Shown: positions 25,074 through 34,900 of the stretch, piece after piece
Layout of the letters: the number at the start of each line of letters is the position of its first letter
How positions within the stretch are numbered: the first letter of the stretch is position 1
Assembly: GCF_014137995.1 (NCBI RefSeq)
Contig: NZ_JACGWV010000001.1
Span: 2,356,001 to 2,420,000, forward strand
Reading direction: 5' to 3'
Length of the DNA: 64,000 nt
From: Promicromonospora sukumoe
GTDB lineage: Bacteria > Actinomycetota > Actinomycetes > Actinomycetales > Cellulomonadaceae
Translations under genes and position numbers: made by a program
The notes under the pieces: generated by a model
What the model was told of the DNA's origin: nothing
What the model saw: the letters and a program-made list of their open reading frames with translations, nothing else
Database searches by the model: none

Positions 25074-25269
25074 GGTCTCCAGAAGCATCCAGGTCAGGGC
25101 TGCCGGTACTCCGGTAGCCCGAGATGCCCCTGTAGAGAGCAGGGAGCCGAGCCCGTCGTGGGCCGGCCGCTCCGCCCCGCCGCACCTGTGAGCGGGCAGC
25201 TCCCGCGCATCCGAAGGGCCCGTAGTGCCGTCCCGGCCTACCCGTTCCCCTCCCCCTTCGGAGTCGTTC
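25024..25269 (+). promoter_or_regulatory. Probable translational attenuator leader of the drug exporter
   Basis: A -10-like TAGTTT (25058-25063) precedes GTG 25070 by seven bases, so a transcript could begin at that codon; an A-run (25026-25029) sits where WhiB7-type promoters have an AT-rich patch upstream of a weak -35. The leader holds a 15-codon ORF, a stem at 25097-25120 (GGGCTGCCGG/CCGGTAGCCC, loop TACT) over its end, and a stem TCCGAAGGG (25210-25218)/CCCTTCGGA (25254-25262) that covers three bases of the exporter SD GGAG (25260-25263). GCTGCC at 25099 can alternatively pair with GGCAGC near 25196. Confidence 0.5.
25070..25117 (+). CDS. Candidate leader peptide of the exporter gene
   Basis: GTG-initiated, 15 codons (MRSPEASRSGLPVLR) then TAG. 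Its last codons lie within the first leader stem, so a ribosome stalled there would open it. The GTG is close to the predicted transcription start, giving a leaderless leader peptide. Evidence is positional only. Confidence 0.4.
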   Translation: MRSPEASRSGLPVLR

Positions 25270-26586
<1,317 letters not shown>

Positions 26587-26609
26587 CCGGCCCGACGTCG
26601 GCGGGCCGG
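26587..26609 (+). terminator. Terminator of the exporter gene
   Basis: CCGGCCCG (26587-26594) and CGGGCCGG (26602-26609) with a seven-base loop, starting right after the TGA. No T-run. Confidence 0.6.
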
Positions 26610-26721
26610 GCGCTGACGAGCCCAGCGTCTGCCCGCGCCGTCGGGCCGTCTGCCCCTGACCGGCCATGCCCGCCCGGCCGCCCCTGAAGCTCAACCACTG
26701 ACGGGCACCCGCCGACCAAAC

Positions 26722-26778
26722 CGGACCATGCACCTGCTGCCAGAACGCCCACGCTCCTGGCAGCAGGTGCATGGTCCG
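26722..26778. terminator. Perfect 22-bp hairpin, GACCATGCACCTGCTGCCAG family
   Basis: Arms at 26722-26743 and 26757-26778 pair perfectly around a 13-base loop. It stands between tandem genes, about 140 bases past the exporter stop and 170 before the metE riboswitch, so it would end read-through. Same stem as at 17979 and 62380. The rest of 26610-26948 holds only AT-richer sequence near 26866-26900 that may contain the metE promoter. Confidence 0.7.
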
Positions 26779-26948
26779 CACCGCGCCCGACAGCCCACGC
26801 CCGACAGCCCCCCGGCCGGCCCCGCCACGCTCCCCCGACCCGGCCCGCGGCTGCGCCGCTTGGCACACTTTTTATCCGCACCATCGCGGCATCAACAAAA
26901 CGTCCGAGGCGTGGACGGTTTGCCGACCACATCCCGGGCATGCCTACG

Positions 26949-27064
26949 ATCAGATCTCATCATCCAGAGCGGTCGAGAGTCCTGGCTCCACGACACCGCA
27001 GCAACCTACCTCCGAGGCGCCAATCTCGGGGCAAGGTGCTAACGCCAGGTCCGATGGAGCTGAT
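26949..27064 (+). ncRNA. SAM-I (S-box) riboswitch upstream of metE
   Basis: The core matches SAM-I: GAGAGTCCTGGCTCC, a loop, CACC and GCAGCAACC near 26975-27008, and AAGGTGCTAACGCC near 27032-27047. P1 can form between ATCAG/ATCTCATC at 26949-26961 and GATGGAGCTGAT at 27053-27064. The 3' strand of P1 contains GGAG (27056-27059), the SD for the ATG at 27069, so SAM binding should close P1 and block translation. No terminator hairpin is needed or seen. Confidence 0.85.
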
Positions 27065-27068
27065 ACGC

Positions 27069-29462
27069 ATGGCAGTCACGAACACGCACCTTCCGAACGC
27101 CACCGTCCTGGGCTACCCGCGCATCGGCCGACGCCGCGAGCTCAAGCGCGCGGTCGAGTCCTTCTGGGCCGGCCGCACCACCGCCGACGAGCTGGAGGCC
27201 ACCGCCCGCGACCTGCGGCTGGCCACCGCGCGCCGCCTCGTCGACCTGGGCCTGGAGGCCGGGACCGCCGCCGTCCCCGGCTCGTTCTCCTACTACGACC
27301 AGGTGCTCGACGCCGTCGCCCTGCTGGGCGCCGTGCCCGACCGGTTCGCCGGGCTCACCACCGACGGCGGCCGCCTGCCGCTGGACGCCTACTTCACCGT
27401 GGCTCGCGGCGAGGGCGACAACGCGCCGCTCGAGATGACCAAGTGGTTCGACACGAACTACCACTACCTGGTCCCGGAGATCGGCCCGGACACCCCGATC
27501 GGCTACACCGACGACCGCGCCGTGCGCGAGTTCACCGAGCTCGCGAACCCGGCCGACGGCGGCCAGGCCGTCGTCACCCGCCCCGCCTTCGTCGGCCCGG
27601 TCACGTTCCTCCTCCTGAGCAAGCCGGCGGACGGTTCGCCGGAGGGCTTCCGCCCCCTCGACCGGCTCGACGACGTCGTCGCCGCGTACGCCGACCTGCT
27701 CCGCGCGCTGGCTGCCGCGGGCGCGCCCTGGGTGCAGCTCGACGAGCCCGCCCTGGTCACCGACCTGCTGGACGTCCCCTTCGACGAGGTGGCCGACGCC
27801 GTCCGCCGCGCCTACACCGCGCTGGCGACCGAGCTCTCCCCCACCGCCGACGGCGACACCCCGGCGCAACGCCCCGCGATCCTGGTCACAGCCCCGTACG
27901 GCGACCTGCGCAGCGACGCCGGAGACGGCCTCGCCCTGCTGGCCGGCACCGACGTCGAGGCCGTCGCGATCGACCTGGTGCGCGGCGCCGTCCCCGCGGG
28001 CCCCGTGCCCGGCCTGGAGAACAAGACCCTGGTCGCGGGAGTGATCGACGGCCACAACATCTGGCGCGCCGACCTCGACGCCCGCCTCAGCACGCTGGAG
28101 GGCCTCGCCGCCCCGGGCTCCGGGCTCGGCGCCGGCGCACTCGCCGTCGGCACGTCGACGTCGCTGCTGCACGTGCCGCACGACGTCGCCGACGAGCCCC
28201 GCCTCGGCGAGGACCTGAAGTCCTGGCTCGCGTTCGCCGACCAGAAGGTCGGCGAGGTCGCCACGCTGGCCACGGGCCTGGCCGAGGGTCGCGCCGCGGT
28301 CGCGGACCGGCTCGCGGAGTCGACGGCGGCGGTGCGTTCGCGTGCGGCGGCGCCCGGCGTCGTCGTCCCGGAGGTGCGCGAGCGGACCGCCGCGCTGACG
28401 CCCGCCGACGGCGAGCGCGCGCCGTACGCGGAGCGTGCCGCCGCGCAGCAGGCGCGGCTGAACCTGCCCCCGCTGCCGACGACGACGATCGGGTCGTTCC
28501 CGCAGACCTCCGAGATCCGCAGCACGCGGGCCGCGTGGGTGCGGGGCGAGCTGTCCGACGCCGACTACACGGCCGCGATGCGCGCCGAGATCGCGAGCAC
28601 GGTCGCGCTCCAGGAGGAGCTGGGCCTGGACGTGCTGGTGCACGGCGAGCCCGAGCGCAACGACATGGTGCAGTACTTCGCCGAGCAGCTCGACGGCTTC
28701 GCGACGACCGTCAACGGCTGGGTGCAGTCGTACGGCTCGCGCTGTGTGCGTCCGCCGATCCTGTGGGGCGACGTGTCCCGGCCCGCACCCCTGACCGTCG
28801 AGTGGACGGCGTACGCGGCGTCGCTGACGGACAAGCCGGTCAAGGGCATGCTCACGGGTCCGGTGACGATCCTGGCCTGGTCGTTCGTGCGCGACGACCT
28901 GCCCCTCGGCGACACCGCCGACCAGGTCGCCCTGGCGCTGCGCGACGAGGTGACCGACCTGGAGGCGGCGGGCATCGGCGTCGTGCAGGTGGACGAGCCT
29001 GCGCTGCGCGAGCTGCTGCCGCTGCGCCGTGCCGCGCACCCGGGCTACCTCGACTGGTCGGTGCGCTCGTTCCGGCTCTCGACCGCCGGGGCCGACACCG
29101 CGACGCAGGTGCACACGCACCTGTGCTACTCGGAGTTCGGGCAGGTCATCGGTGCGATCGACGGCCTCGACGCGGACGTCACGTCCGTGGAGGCGGCCCG
29201 CTCCCGCATGGAGATCGTCCCGGAGCTGGCCGACGCCGGGTACGGGCGCGGCATCGGGCCGGGGGTCTACGACATCCACAGCCCGCGCGTGCCGTCCGTC
29301 GACGAGGTGACCGACCTGGTCGAGCTCGCCGCCAAGTCGATCGACCCGCGGCTGGTCTGGGTCAACCCGGACTGCGGCCTGAAGACCCGCGCCTACGCGG
29401 AGACCAAGGAGTCCCTGGCCAACCTGGTCACCGCGGCCCGAACGGTCCGCGCCACCCTGTAA
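27069..29462 (+). CDS. metE: Cobalamin-independent methionine synthase
   Basis: 797 residues, the usual MetE length, transferring methyl from 5-methyltetrahydropteroyltriglutamate to homocysteine, the last step of methionine synthesis. The N-terminal duplicated barrel begins LGYPRIGRRRELK and has KWFDTNYHYLVPE; the C-terminal barrel begins TTTIGSFPQTSEIR. Zinc ligands are in HTHLCYSEF and in NPDCGLKTR, with VQVDEPALRE as the homocysteine-binding stretch. ATG 27069 is set by the riboswitch-masked SD. The stop is followed six bases later by a long hairpin. Confidence 0.97.
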   Translation: MAVTNTHLPNATVLGYPRIGRRRELKRAVESFWAGRTTADELEATARDLRLATARRLVDLGLEAGTAAVPGSFSYYDQVLDAVALLGAVPDRFAGLTTDGGRLPLDAYFTVARGEGDNAPLEMTKWFDTNYHYLVPEIGPDTPIGYTDDRAVREFTELANPADGGQAVVTRPAFVGPVTFLLLSKPADGSPEGFRPLDRLDDVVAAYADLLRALAAAGAPWVQLDEPALVTDLLDVPFDEVADAVRRAYTALATELSPTADGDTPAQRPAILVTAPYGDLRSDAGDGLALLAGTDVEAVAIDLVRGAVPAGPVPGLENKTLVAGVIDGHNIWRADLDARLSTLEGLAAPGSGLGAGALAVGTSTSLLHVPHDVADEPRLGEDLKSWLAFADQKVGEVATLATGLAEGRAAVADRLAESTAAVRSRAAAPGVVVPEVRERTAALTPADGERAPYAERAAAQQARLNLPPLPTTTIGSFPQTSEIRSTRAAWVRGELSDADYTAAMRAEIASTVALQEELGLDVLVHGEPERNDMVQYFAEQLDGFATTVNGWVQSYGSRCVRPPILWGDVSRPAPLTVEWTAYAASLTDKPVKGMLTGPVTILAWSFVRDDLPLGDTADQVALALRDEVTDLEAAGIGVVQVDEPALRELLPLRRAAHPGYLDWSVRSFRLSTAGADTATQVHTHLCYSEFGQVIGAIDGLDADVTSVEAARSRMEIVPELADAGYGRGIGPGVYDIHSPRVPSVDEVTDLVELAAKSIDPRLVWVNPDCGLKTRAYAETKESLANLVTAARTVRATL

Positions 29463-29467
29463 CAGGT

Positions 29468-29530
29468 CGTTGAGTGCTGGGTATTTGTCGCTTCAGCTGC
29501 ATCTGAGCCGCAAATACCCAGCACTCAACG
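29468..29530. terminator. Hairpin with 20-bp perfect arms between metE and the protease gene
   Basis: CGTTGAGTGCTGGGTATTTG at 29468-29487 is matched exactly at 29511-29530; the 23-base centre pairs further in part. It begins six bases after the metE stop and ends 12 bases before the stop of the convergent protease gene. A related stem is at 40541-40604. Confidence 0.8.
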
Positions 29531-29541
29531 GGTTCTAGGGG

Positions 29542-31134
29542 TCAGCCCACGCGCCACTTCTGGGCCGCGGTGCCGTTGCAGGTCCAGATCTGGAGCTGCG
29601 TGCCGTTCGCGCTGTTGCTGTTCGGCACGTCCACGCACTTGTTCGCGAGGATCGAGACCAGGTCGCCCGCCCCGCTCAGCGTGAACTGCTGCGCCGGGTT
29701 GCCGCTGCAGTTGGCGAGCTGCACGGCGGTGCCGTCGCCCGTGTTGGCCCCCGCGACGTCCATGCACTTGCCGCCCGCCCGCAGCGTGCCGTCGGCCTGG
29801 AACGCGAAGTTCTGCGCGCCGGTGCCGTTGCAGGTCCAGAGCTGCAGCCGCTTGCCGTCGGAGAAGTCCGAGTTCGGCACGTCGATGCACTTGCCCGCGA
29901 GCCCGACCAGCGGCCGGCCGCTGCCCCCGCCGCCGCCCGTGGTGGTGAGCTGCAGGCCGTAGTTGCTCAGGATCGGGTTGACCGGCTGATAGATGAACCG
30001 GCCGTTCGAGGAGCAGTCGCCGATGCGGCCCGAGGTGACGCCCTGCGCCTGGTTGCCCGAGAGCACCGAGCCGCCCGAGTCGCCACCCTCGGCGCACGCC
30101 GAGCCCGTGGCCATGCCCGGGATGTCGCCCGAGCCGTAGTTGATGGTCACGTTCTTCTCCTGGATGACGCCGCAGCGCCAGCCCGTGGTGCGACCAGAAC
30201 GGCACACCGCCGCGCCGATGCCCTGCTCGTTCGAGCCGGCGACCGCCGTCGTGCCGCCCGCGTAGTTGTTCACCGCCGGGGTCGGCGTCCAATTGCCGTT
30301 GGTGCCCACCCAGGCCCAGTCGCGGCCCGGGAAGGTGGAGCCGCGGTAGGTGCCGAGCGCGGCACCGTCGGGCGCGTTGACCGGGTCGCCGGTCGAGCCG
30401 CAGTGCCCGGCCGTGACGAACCCGCCCGAGACCGCGAAGCCGATCGAGCACAGCGTCACGTACCCGTTGCCGAGCGGCTTGTGGAACTCGTCGCCGCCGC
30501 GGATGTCGCGCGCGGTCTGCGGCGCGACCTTCGACTTCTCCACGCGCACGACGCCGGCCGGCACGTCGGACTCGGCGATCATCGCCTTGGCCGCCGCGAC
30601 GTCGGACGCCTCGACCACCACCTCGTTGGTGGCCGGGTCCGCGTACCAGGCGTGCACCGAGGTGGGGGCGCCCACGTCGTCGAGGGCCTCCTTCCACCCG
30701 TTCAGCTCGTCCAGGCTGTGGTCGACGACGACGGCGTCCGCGCCCGCCTCCTCGGCCACCTTGGCCGCGGCCGCGCTGGTCACGGCGACGCGCGGGGCGT
30801 CGGCGCCGTCGGGCAGCCAGGTGCCGCCGTAGCGGCCGCCGAGCTTTGCGGTGAGGTGGGCCTCGACGATCGCGGCGTCGGCGTCGCGGGCAAGGCGGCC
30901 GGGGATCTCGGCCTTGGTGAGGCCGAGGTCGCGCTCCATCGCGCGGACCTGGCCGCTGGGCAGGGTGTCTGGTGTGTCGGCGGCGTCGGCGGCCCGGACG
31001 TTCTCGGCGCTCTGTGCGCTCTGGGTTGCGGGGGCGGCGCCCGCCGCGCTCGCGCCCGTCAGTGCCGTGCCGACCATCAGCACGGCGGCTGACAGCGCTA
31101 TCACGGAACGTGACGTTCTCAGGGATCGTGACAT
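29542..31134 (-). CDS. Secreted streptogrisin-type serine protease with ricin-B domain
   Basis: 530 residues from ATG 31134 (GAGGAG as SD). Signal peptide about 1-35; a long propeptide of the alpha-lytic/streptogrisin type follows (to about 225). The S1 domain has the His in TAGHC, an Asp in the GRDWAWV region and the Ser in GGDSGGS, with paired cysteines as in streptogrisins. A Gly-rich linker leads to one ricin-B beta-trefoil with three QLWTC-NGTGAQNF-like repeats, a carbohydrate-binding module. The protein is likely an extracellular protease targeted to polysaccharide or cell-wall material. Confidence 0.93.
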   Translation of the reverse strand: MSRSLRTSRSVIALSAAVLMVGTALTGASAAGAAPATQSAQSAENVRAADAADTPDTLPSGQVRAMERDLGLTKAEIPGRLARDADAAIVEAHLTAKLGGRYGGTWLPDGADAPRVAVTSAAAAKVAEEAGADAVVVDHSLDELNGWKEALDDVGAPTSVHAWYADPATNEVVVEASDVAAAKAMIAESDVPAGVVRVEKSKVAPQTARDIRGGDEFHKPLGNGYVTLCSIGFAVSGGFVTAGHCGSTGDPVNAPDGAALGTYRGSTFPGRDWAWVGTNGNWTPTPAVNNYAGGTTAVAGSNEQGIGAAVCRSGRTTGWRCGVIQEKNVTINYGSGDIPGMATGSACAEGGDSGGSVLSGNQAQGVTSGRIGDCSSNGRFIYQPVNPILSNYGLQLTTTGGGGGSGRPLVGLAGKCIDVPNSDFSDGKRLQLWTCNGTGAQNFAFQADGTLRAGGKCMDVAGANTGDGTAVQLANCSGNPAQQFTLSGAGDLVSILANKCVDVPNSNSANGTQLQIWTCNGTAAQKWRVG

Positions 31135-31291
31135 GGTGATGTGCTCCTCATCAGGCCTGGGGAACCTCGTGTGCCACGGAGCGTATTGACGCCGCCCCAC
31201 CTCCAAAACGGTTGGGAGGACGCTGTGTGGAAAGTACCTATCCATCCCTTATGCGCTGACACGGCCCGAGGGGGCTGCCGGGGCCCCTCCT

Positions 31292-31800
31292 TGAGATCGG
31301 TCGGATGCGTTGAGACCGGTCCCCCGATGGACCGTTCTCAACGCAAAGGACCGATCTCAGTTGCCCACCCCAGGAGACTGCCGACCTCAGCAGCGAAGGG
31401 AACCGGAACAGCCCGACGGACAGCCACCCCGGATGTGAGCCCCCAGCCCCCAGCCCACAGGGGCACAGGGGCACAGGGGCCGAAATTTGAGATCGGTCTC
31501 TTGCGTTGAGACCGGTCCATCGGGTGACCGGTTTCAATGCAAGAGACCGATCTCAGGTGCCCGCGCCAGGAACCTGCCGACCTCGGCATGACATCCAGGC
31601 ACCGGAGGGCTCGGCAGGGCGCACCCGCATAGCCCGACGGCCGGCCGGCCCTGCCCGTGAGACCGCCGAGGGGCTGCTCAGATCCGAACATCGAGATCGG
31701 TCGGTTGGGTTGAGATCGGTCCCCCGCTGGACCGGTCTCAACGCATCGGACCGATCTCAGTTGCACATCCCAGGAGACTGCTTACCTCGGCGGCAGCGCC
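31292..31800. repeat. Three tandem ~200-bp units, each starting with a long hairpin
   Basis: Hairpins with ~30-base arms lie at 31292-31359, 31488-31555 and 31693-31758. All have GAGATCGGTC at the outside and a GAGACCGGTC-like copy inside each arm. Each hairpin is followed by a conserved stretch like CCAGGAGACTGCCGACCTC and, further on, CAGCCCGACGG, so a ~200-bp unit is triplicated with divergence. In the middle copy the only two stem differences are G-U pairs. The whole gap 31135-31939 has no gene; 31135-31291 holds the protease upstream region. Confidence 0.85.
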
Positions 31801-31861
31801 TACCAGGGCAGCCCGACGGGCGGCCCACCCCGGCCGTGAAGCCGGGGCAGACCGCCCGTCG

Positions 31862-31939
31862 GGGTCCCGCGGGTCCCGCAGGTCCCGCAGGTCCCGCAGT
31901 GTGCAGGCCCCGCAGGGTGCAGGTCCCGCAGGGTGCAGG
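31862..31939. repeat. Short tandem repeat GGTCCCGCA / GGTGCA
   Basis: About eight degenerate units of GGTCCCGCA alternating with GGTGCA, ending at the stop codon of the mannosidase gene (31940). Non-coding. Confidence 0.8.
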
Positions 31940-34900
31940 TCAGCCGCAGGCGGCCGCCTGGTACGGCACGGTCACCGTCTCGGTCGCCTTCTGACCGTCC
32001 ACTGTCGCCGTGACGACCGCGGTCACCGCACCGGTGCCGACCCGTGCGGAGCCCGCGTCGAACGTGAGCTCGCCGCCGCCCTTCAGGGTCTGGGCACCGA
32101 AGTCGGTCGTGACCCGGACGGACGCGTCCTCGGCGCCGTCCACCACGACCCGCAGCGTCGAGTCGCCGTCGGCGCAGGCCGGGGCGGCCCACACCGTGAC
32201 GCCGTCCGCCGCGTCCTCCGCCTTGCCGGCGGCCCGGGTCTCGGCCCGCGTCTCGGCGTCGGGCGCTGCGGCGGCCTTGAGCGGCACGACGTCGGCGCCC
32301 GCCCCCTGGTCCGCGAGGAGCTGGACCTCGGCAAGCGACAGGTCGCCGTCTGCAGCGGCCCCACCACCAATGACAGCCGACCCCTCCACCACGATCCGCA
32401 GCTGCCCGTACTCCGCCGGGTCCTCCACCTCGAACGTCCGGGTCTGCAGCGCCCAGCGGAACTCCTGCCCGGACCGCTCGTCGAGCACGGTCCACGACTC
32501 CCCGTCGTCCGACCCCTCCAGGCGCCAGGCCGACGGCGCCGCCGTGCCCGCCACCCCCGAGGTGAGCGTGTACGTGCCCACCGTGGCCGCAGTCCCGGAC
32601 CCGTCCCACGTGATCGTCGGCGTGCCGGTCGCGAACGTGGTGCGCGTCGCCGAGGTGTCGTCCACCAGCGCGTCGGCGTCAGCAGCCGACCCGTCGGCAA
32701 CAACAACAGTCCCAGTCGCCGTCGCGTCCCTGGAAGGCGTCGGCGGCTCGTCGCCCTCCGTGAGCGACGGCGGCGCGTCGTCCGCCCCGGTGCCCCACGC
32801 GGACGGCTCCGGCCCCATCACGAAGTCCAGCCGGGCACCGCCCGACAGGTCCTCCTGCGACAGCGACGTCGACGTCCGCGACTTCCCGTCCACGCGCAGC
32901 GACTGCACGTAGACGTTCTCCACGGAGTTGCCCCGCGCGTTGATCACGAGGTCGCCGTCGGGCAGGTGCACGGTCGCCTTGTCGAACAGCGGCGAGCCGA
33001 TGGCGTACTGGTCCGACCCGACCTGCAGCGGGTAGAAGCCGAGCGCGGCGAAGATCCACCACGACGACATCTCGCCGTTGTCCTCGTCGCCCGGGTAGCC
33101 CTGGCCGATCTCGCTGCCCACGAAGAGCCGGCGCGTGACCTCCCGGACGATCTCCTGGGTCTTGTGCGGCGCGCCCGCGGCGTCGTACAGCCACGGGATG
33201 TGGTGGGAGACCTGGTTGCTCATGCCCCACTGGCCGAGCCGGATGTCTCGCGCCTCGCGCATCTCGTGGATGACGCCGCCGTAGCCGCCGGTGTGGGTGG
33301 CGTCCTCGGGCGTGGCGAAGAAGGTGTCGAGCTTGTCCTCGAGGCCCTGCTGCCCGCCGTAGAGGTTGCCGAGGCCGCGCGGGTCCTGGGGCGCGTGGAA
33401 CGAGAAGTTCCAGCCGCTGGTCTCGGTGTAGCCCCCGCCCCAGGTGCGCGGGTCGTAGTCCTCGGGCGCGTTGAGGAACGAGCCGTCGGCGTGCCGCGGC
33501 TGGAAGAAGTCGATCTCCGGGTCGAAGAGCTCGCCGTAGTGCGTGGCGCGCTCCAGGAAGTAGGCCGACTCCTCCCGCAGCGTCTCGCGCCGCTCCCGGG
33601 GAACCCGGCGGTCCTCGGCGAGCGCCGCGGCCATGTTGCCGATGCCGAAGTCGTTGATCAGCCCCTCCAGGCCCCAGGAGACGGACTCGTGGGTGCTCTC
33701 CGGCGTGAAGCCGAGGAACGGTGAGGTCTCCAGGCCCTTGCGGCCCACGGCGTTGTTCGGCGGGGCCACGGTGCCGTTCTTCAGCGCGGCGTCGTAGGCG
33801 TCGAGCGCCTTGTCGGTGGGCAGGGAGCCCTTGAGGTAGGCGTCGGCGAACGCGACGTCCGACGACGTGCCCGTCATGAGGTCGGCGTAGCCCGGGGAGG
33901 ACCAGCGCGCGATCCAGCCGCCGTCGCGGTACTGCTGCGTGAACCCGTCGACGAGCTCCTCGGCGATCTCCGGGTACAGGAACGAGTACGCCGGCCAGGC
34001 CGTGCGGTACGTGTCCCAGAACCCGTTGTTCACGTAGATCTTGCCGTCGGCGATCTTCGCGTTCGTCGCGGTGTCGGTCGCCTCGCCCGACGGCGCGGTC
34101 ACGGGGCTCGCGTACTGGTACACGGGCCGCTTGGCGGTGCCGGTGTTCTCGAACTGCGAGTTCGGGTAGAGGTTGAGGCGGTACAGGTTGGAGTAGAGCG
34201 TGACGAGCTCGTCCTCGCTGCCGCCCTGCGTCTCGATGACGCCGAGCCGGTCGTTCCACTCACGCTCGGCCGCGCGCTGGACCTTCTCGAAGGAGCGGCC
34301 CGTGGCCTCCAGCGCGAGGTTGGCGCGCGCCTGCTCCAGCCCGATGAACGACGTCGCCACGCGCAGCTCGACCGTGCGGTCCTTGGTCGTGTCGAACGTC
34401 GCGTAGCGGGCGCCGGCGCGGTCGCCCGCCGCCTCTCCCACGGCCGACGGCGCGCGGTCGAACGTGCCGGTGACGTACATCCGGGTCCGTCCGACCGAGA
34501 GCCCGCTGCCGTTCTCGACCCAGCCGCTCAGCTCGCCGGTCGCGGCGTCGAACGACAGCTTCGAGGAGCCGGCGACGCGGTCGACGAGCACGTGGCCCTT
34601 GTTGTCCGAGGCACCCTTGGGGAACGTGTACCGCAGCACCGCCGCGTGGTCCGTCGGCGTCACCTCGGCCTTGATCCCGTCGGCGAAGGTCACGCCGTAG
34701 TAGTCGGGCCGGGCGGTCTCGTCGGCGTGGTCGAACGCCAGCCCGCGCGCGTCCAGGCCGCCGTCGGGCACGCCCGCGCCGGTGGCCGGCTGGAAGGCGA
34801 GCTGGTTGCGGTCGCCCATCCAGGGGCTGGGCTCGTGCGAGATGCCGATGCCCTGCAGCACCGGGCGGTTCTGCTCGTCGTTCGCGGCCTGGTACTCGTA

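Noticed and set aside
25124..25135. Four-codon ORF (MPL) in the exporter leader
   Set aside because: No SD and no positional relation to the stems; the GTG ORF at 25070 fits an attenuator better.
26722..26778. Miniature transposon (MITE) origin of the hairpins
   Set aside because: I could see no target-site duplications flanking the copies and no transposase in the window; a REP-like origin stays possible but unproven.
31292..31800. Possible CRISPR array
   Set aside because: Only three units of ~200 bp, with diverged repeats and no cas genes; the repeats are hairpins of ~68 bases, not 24-37-base CRISPR repeats.
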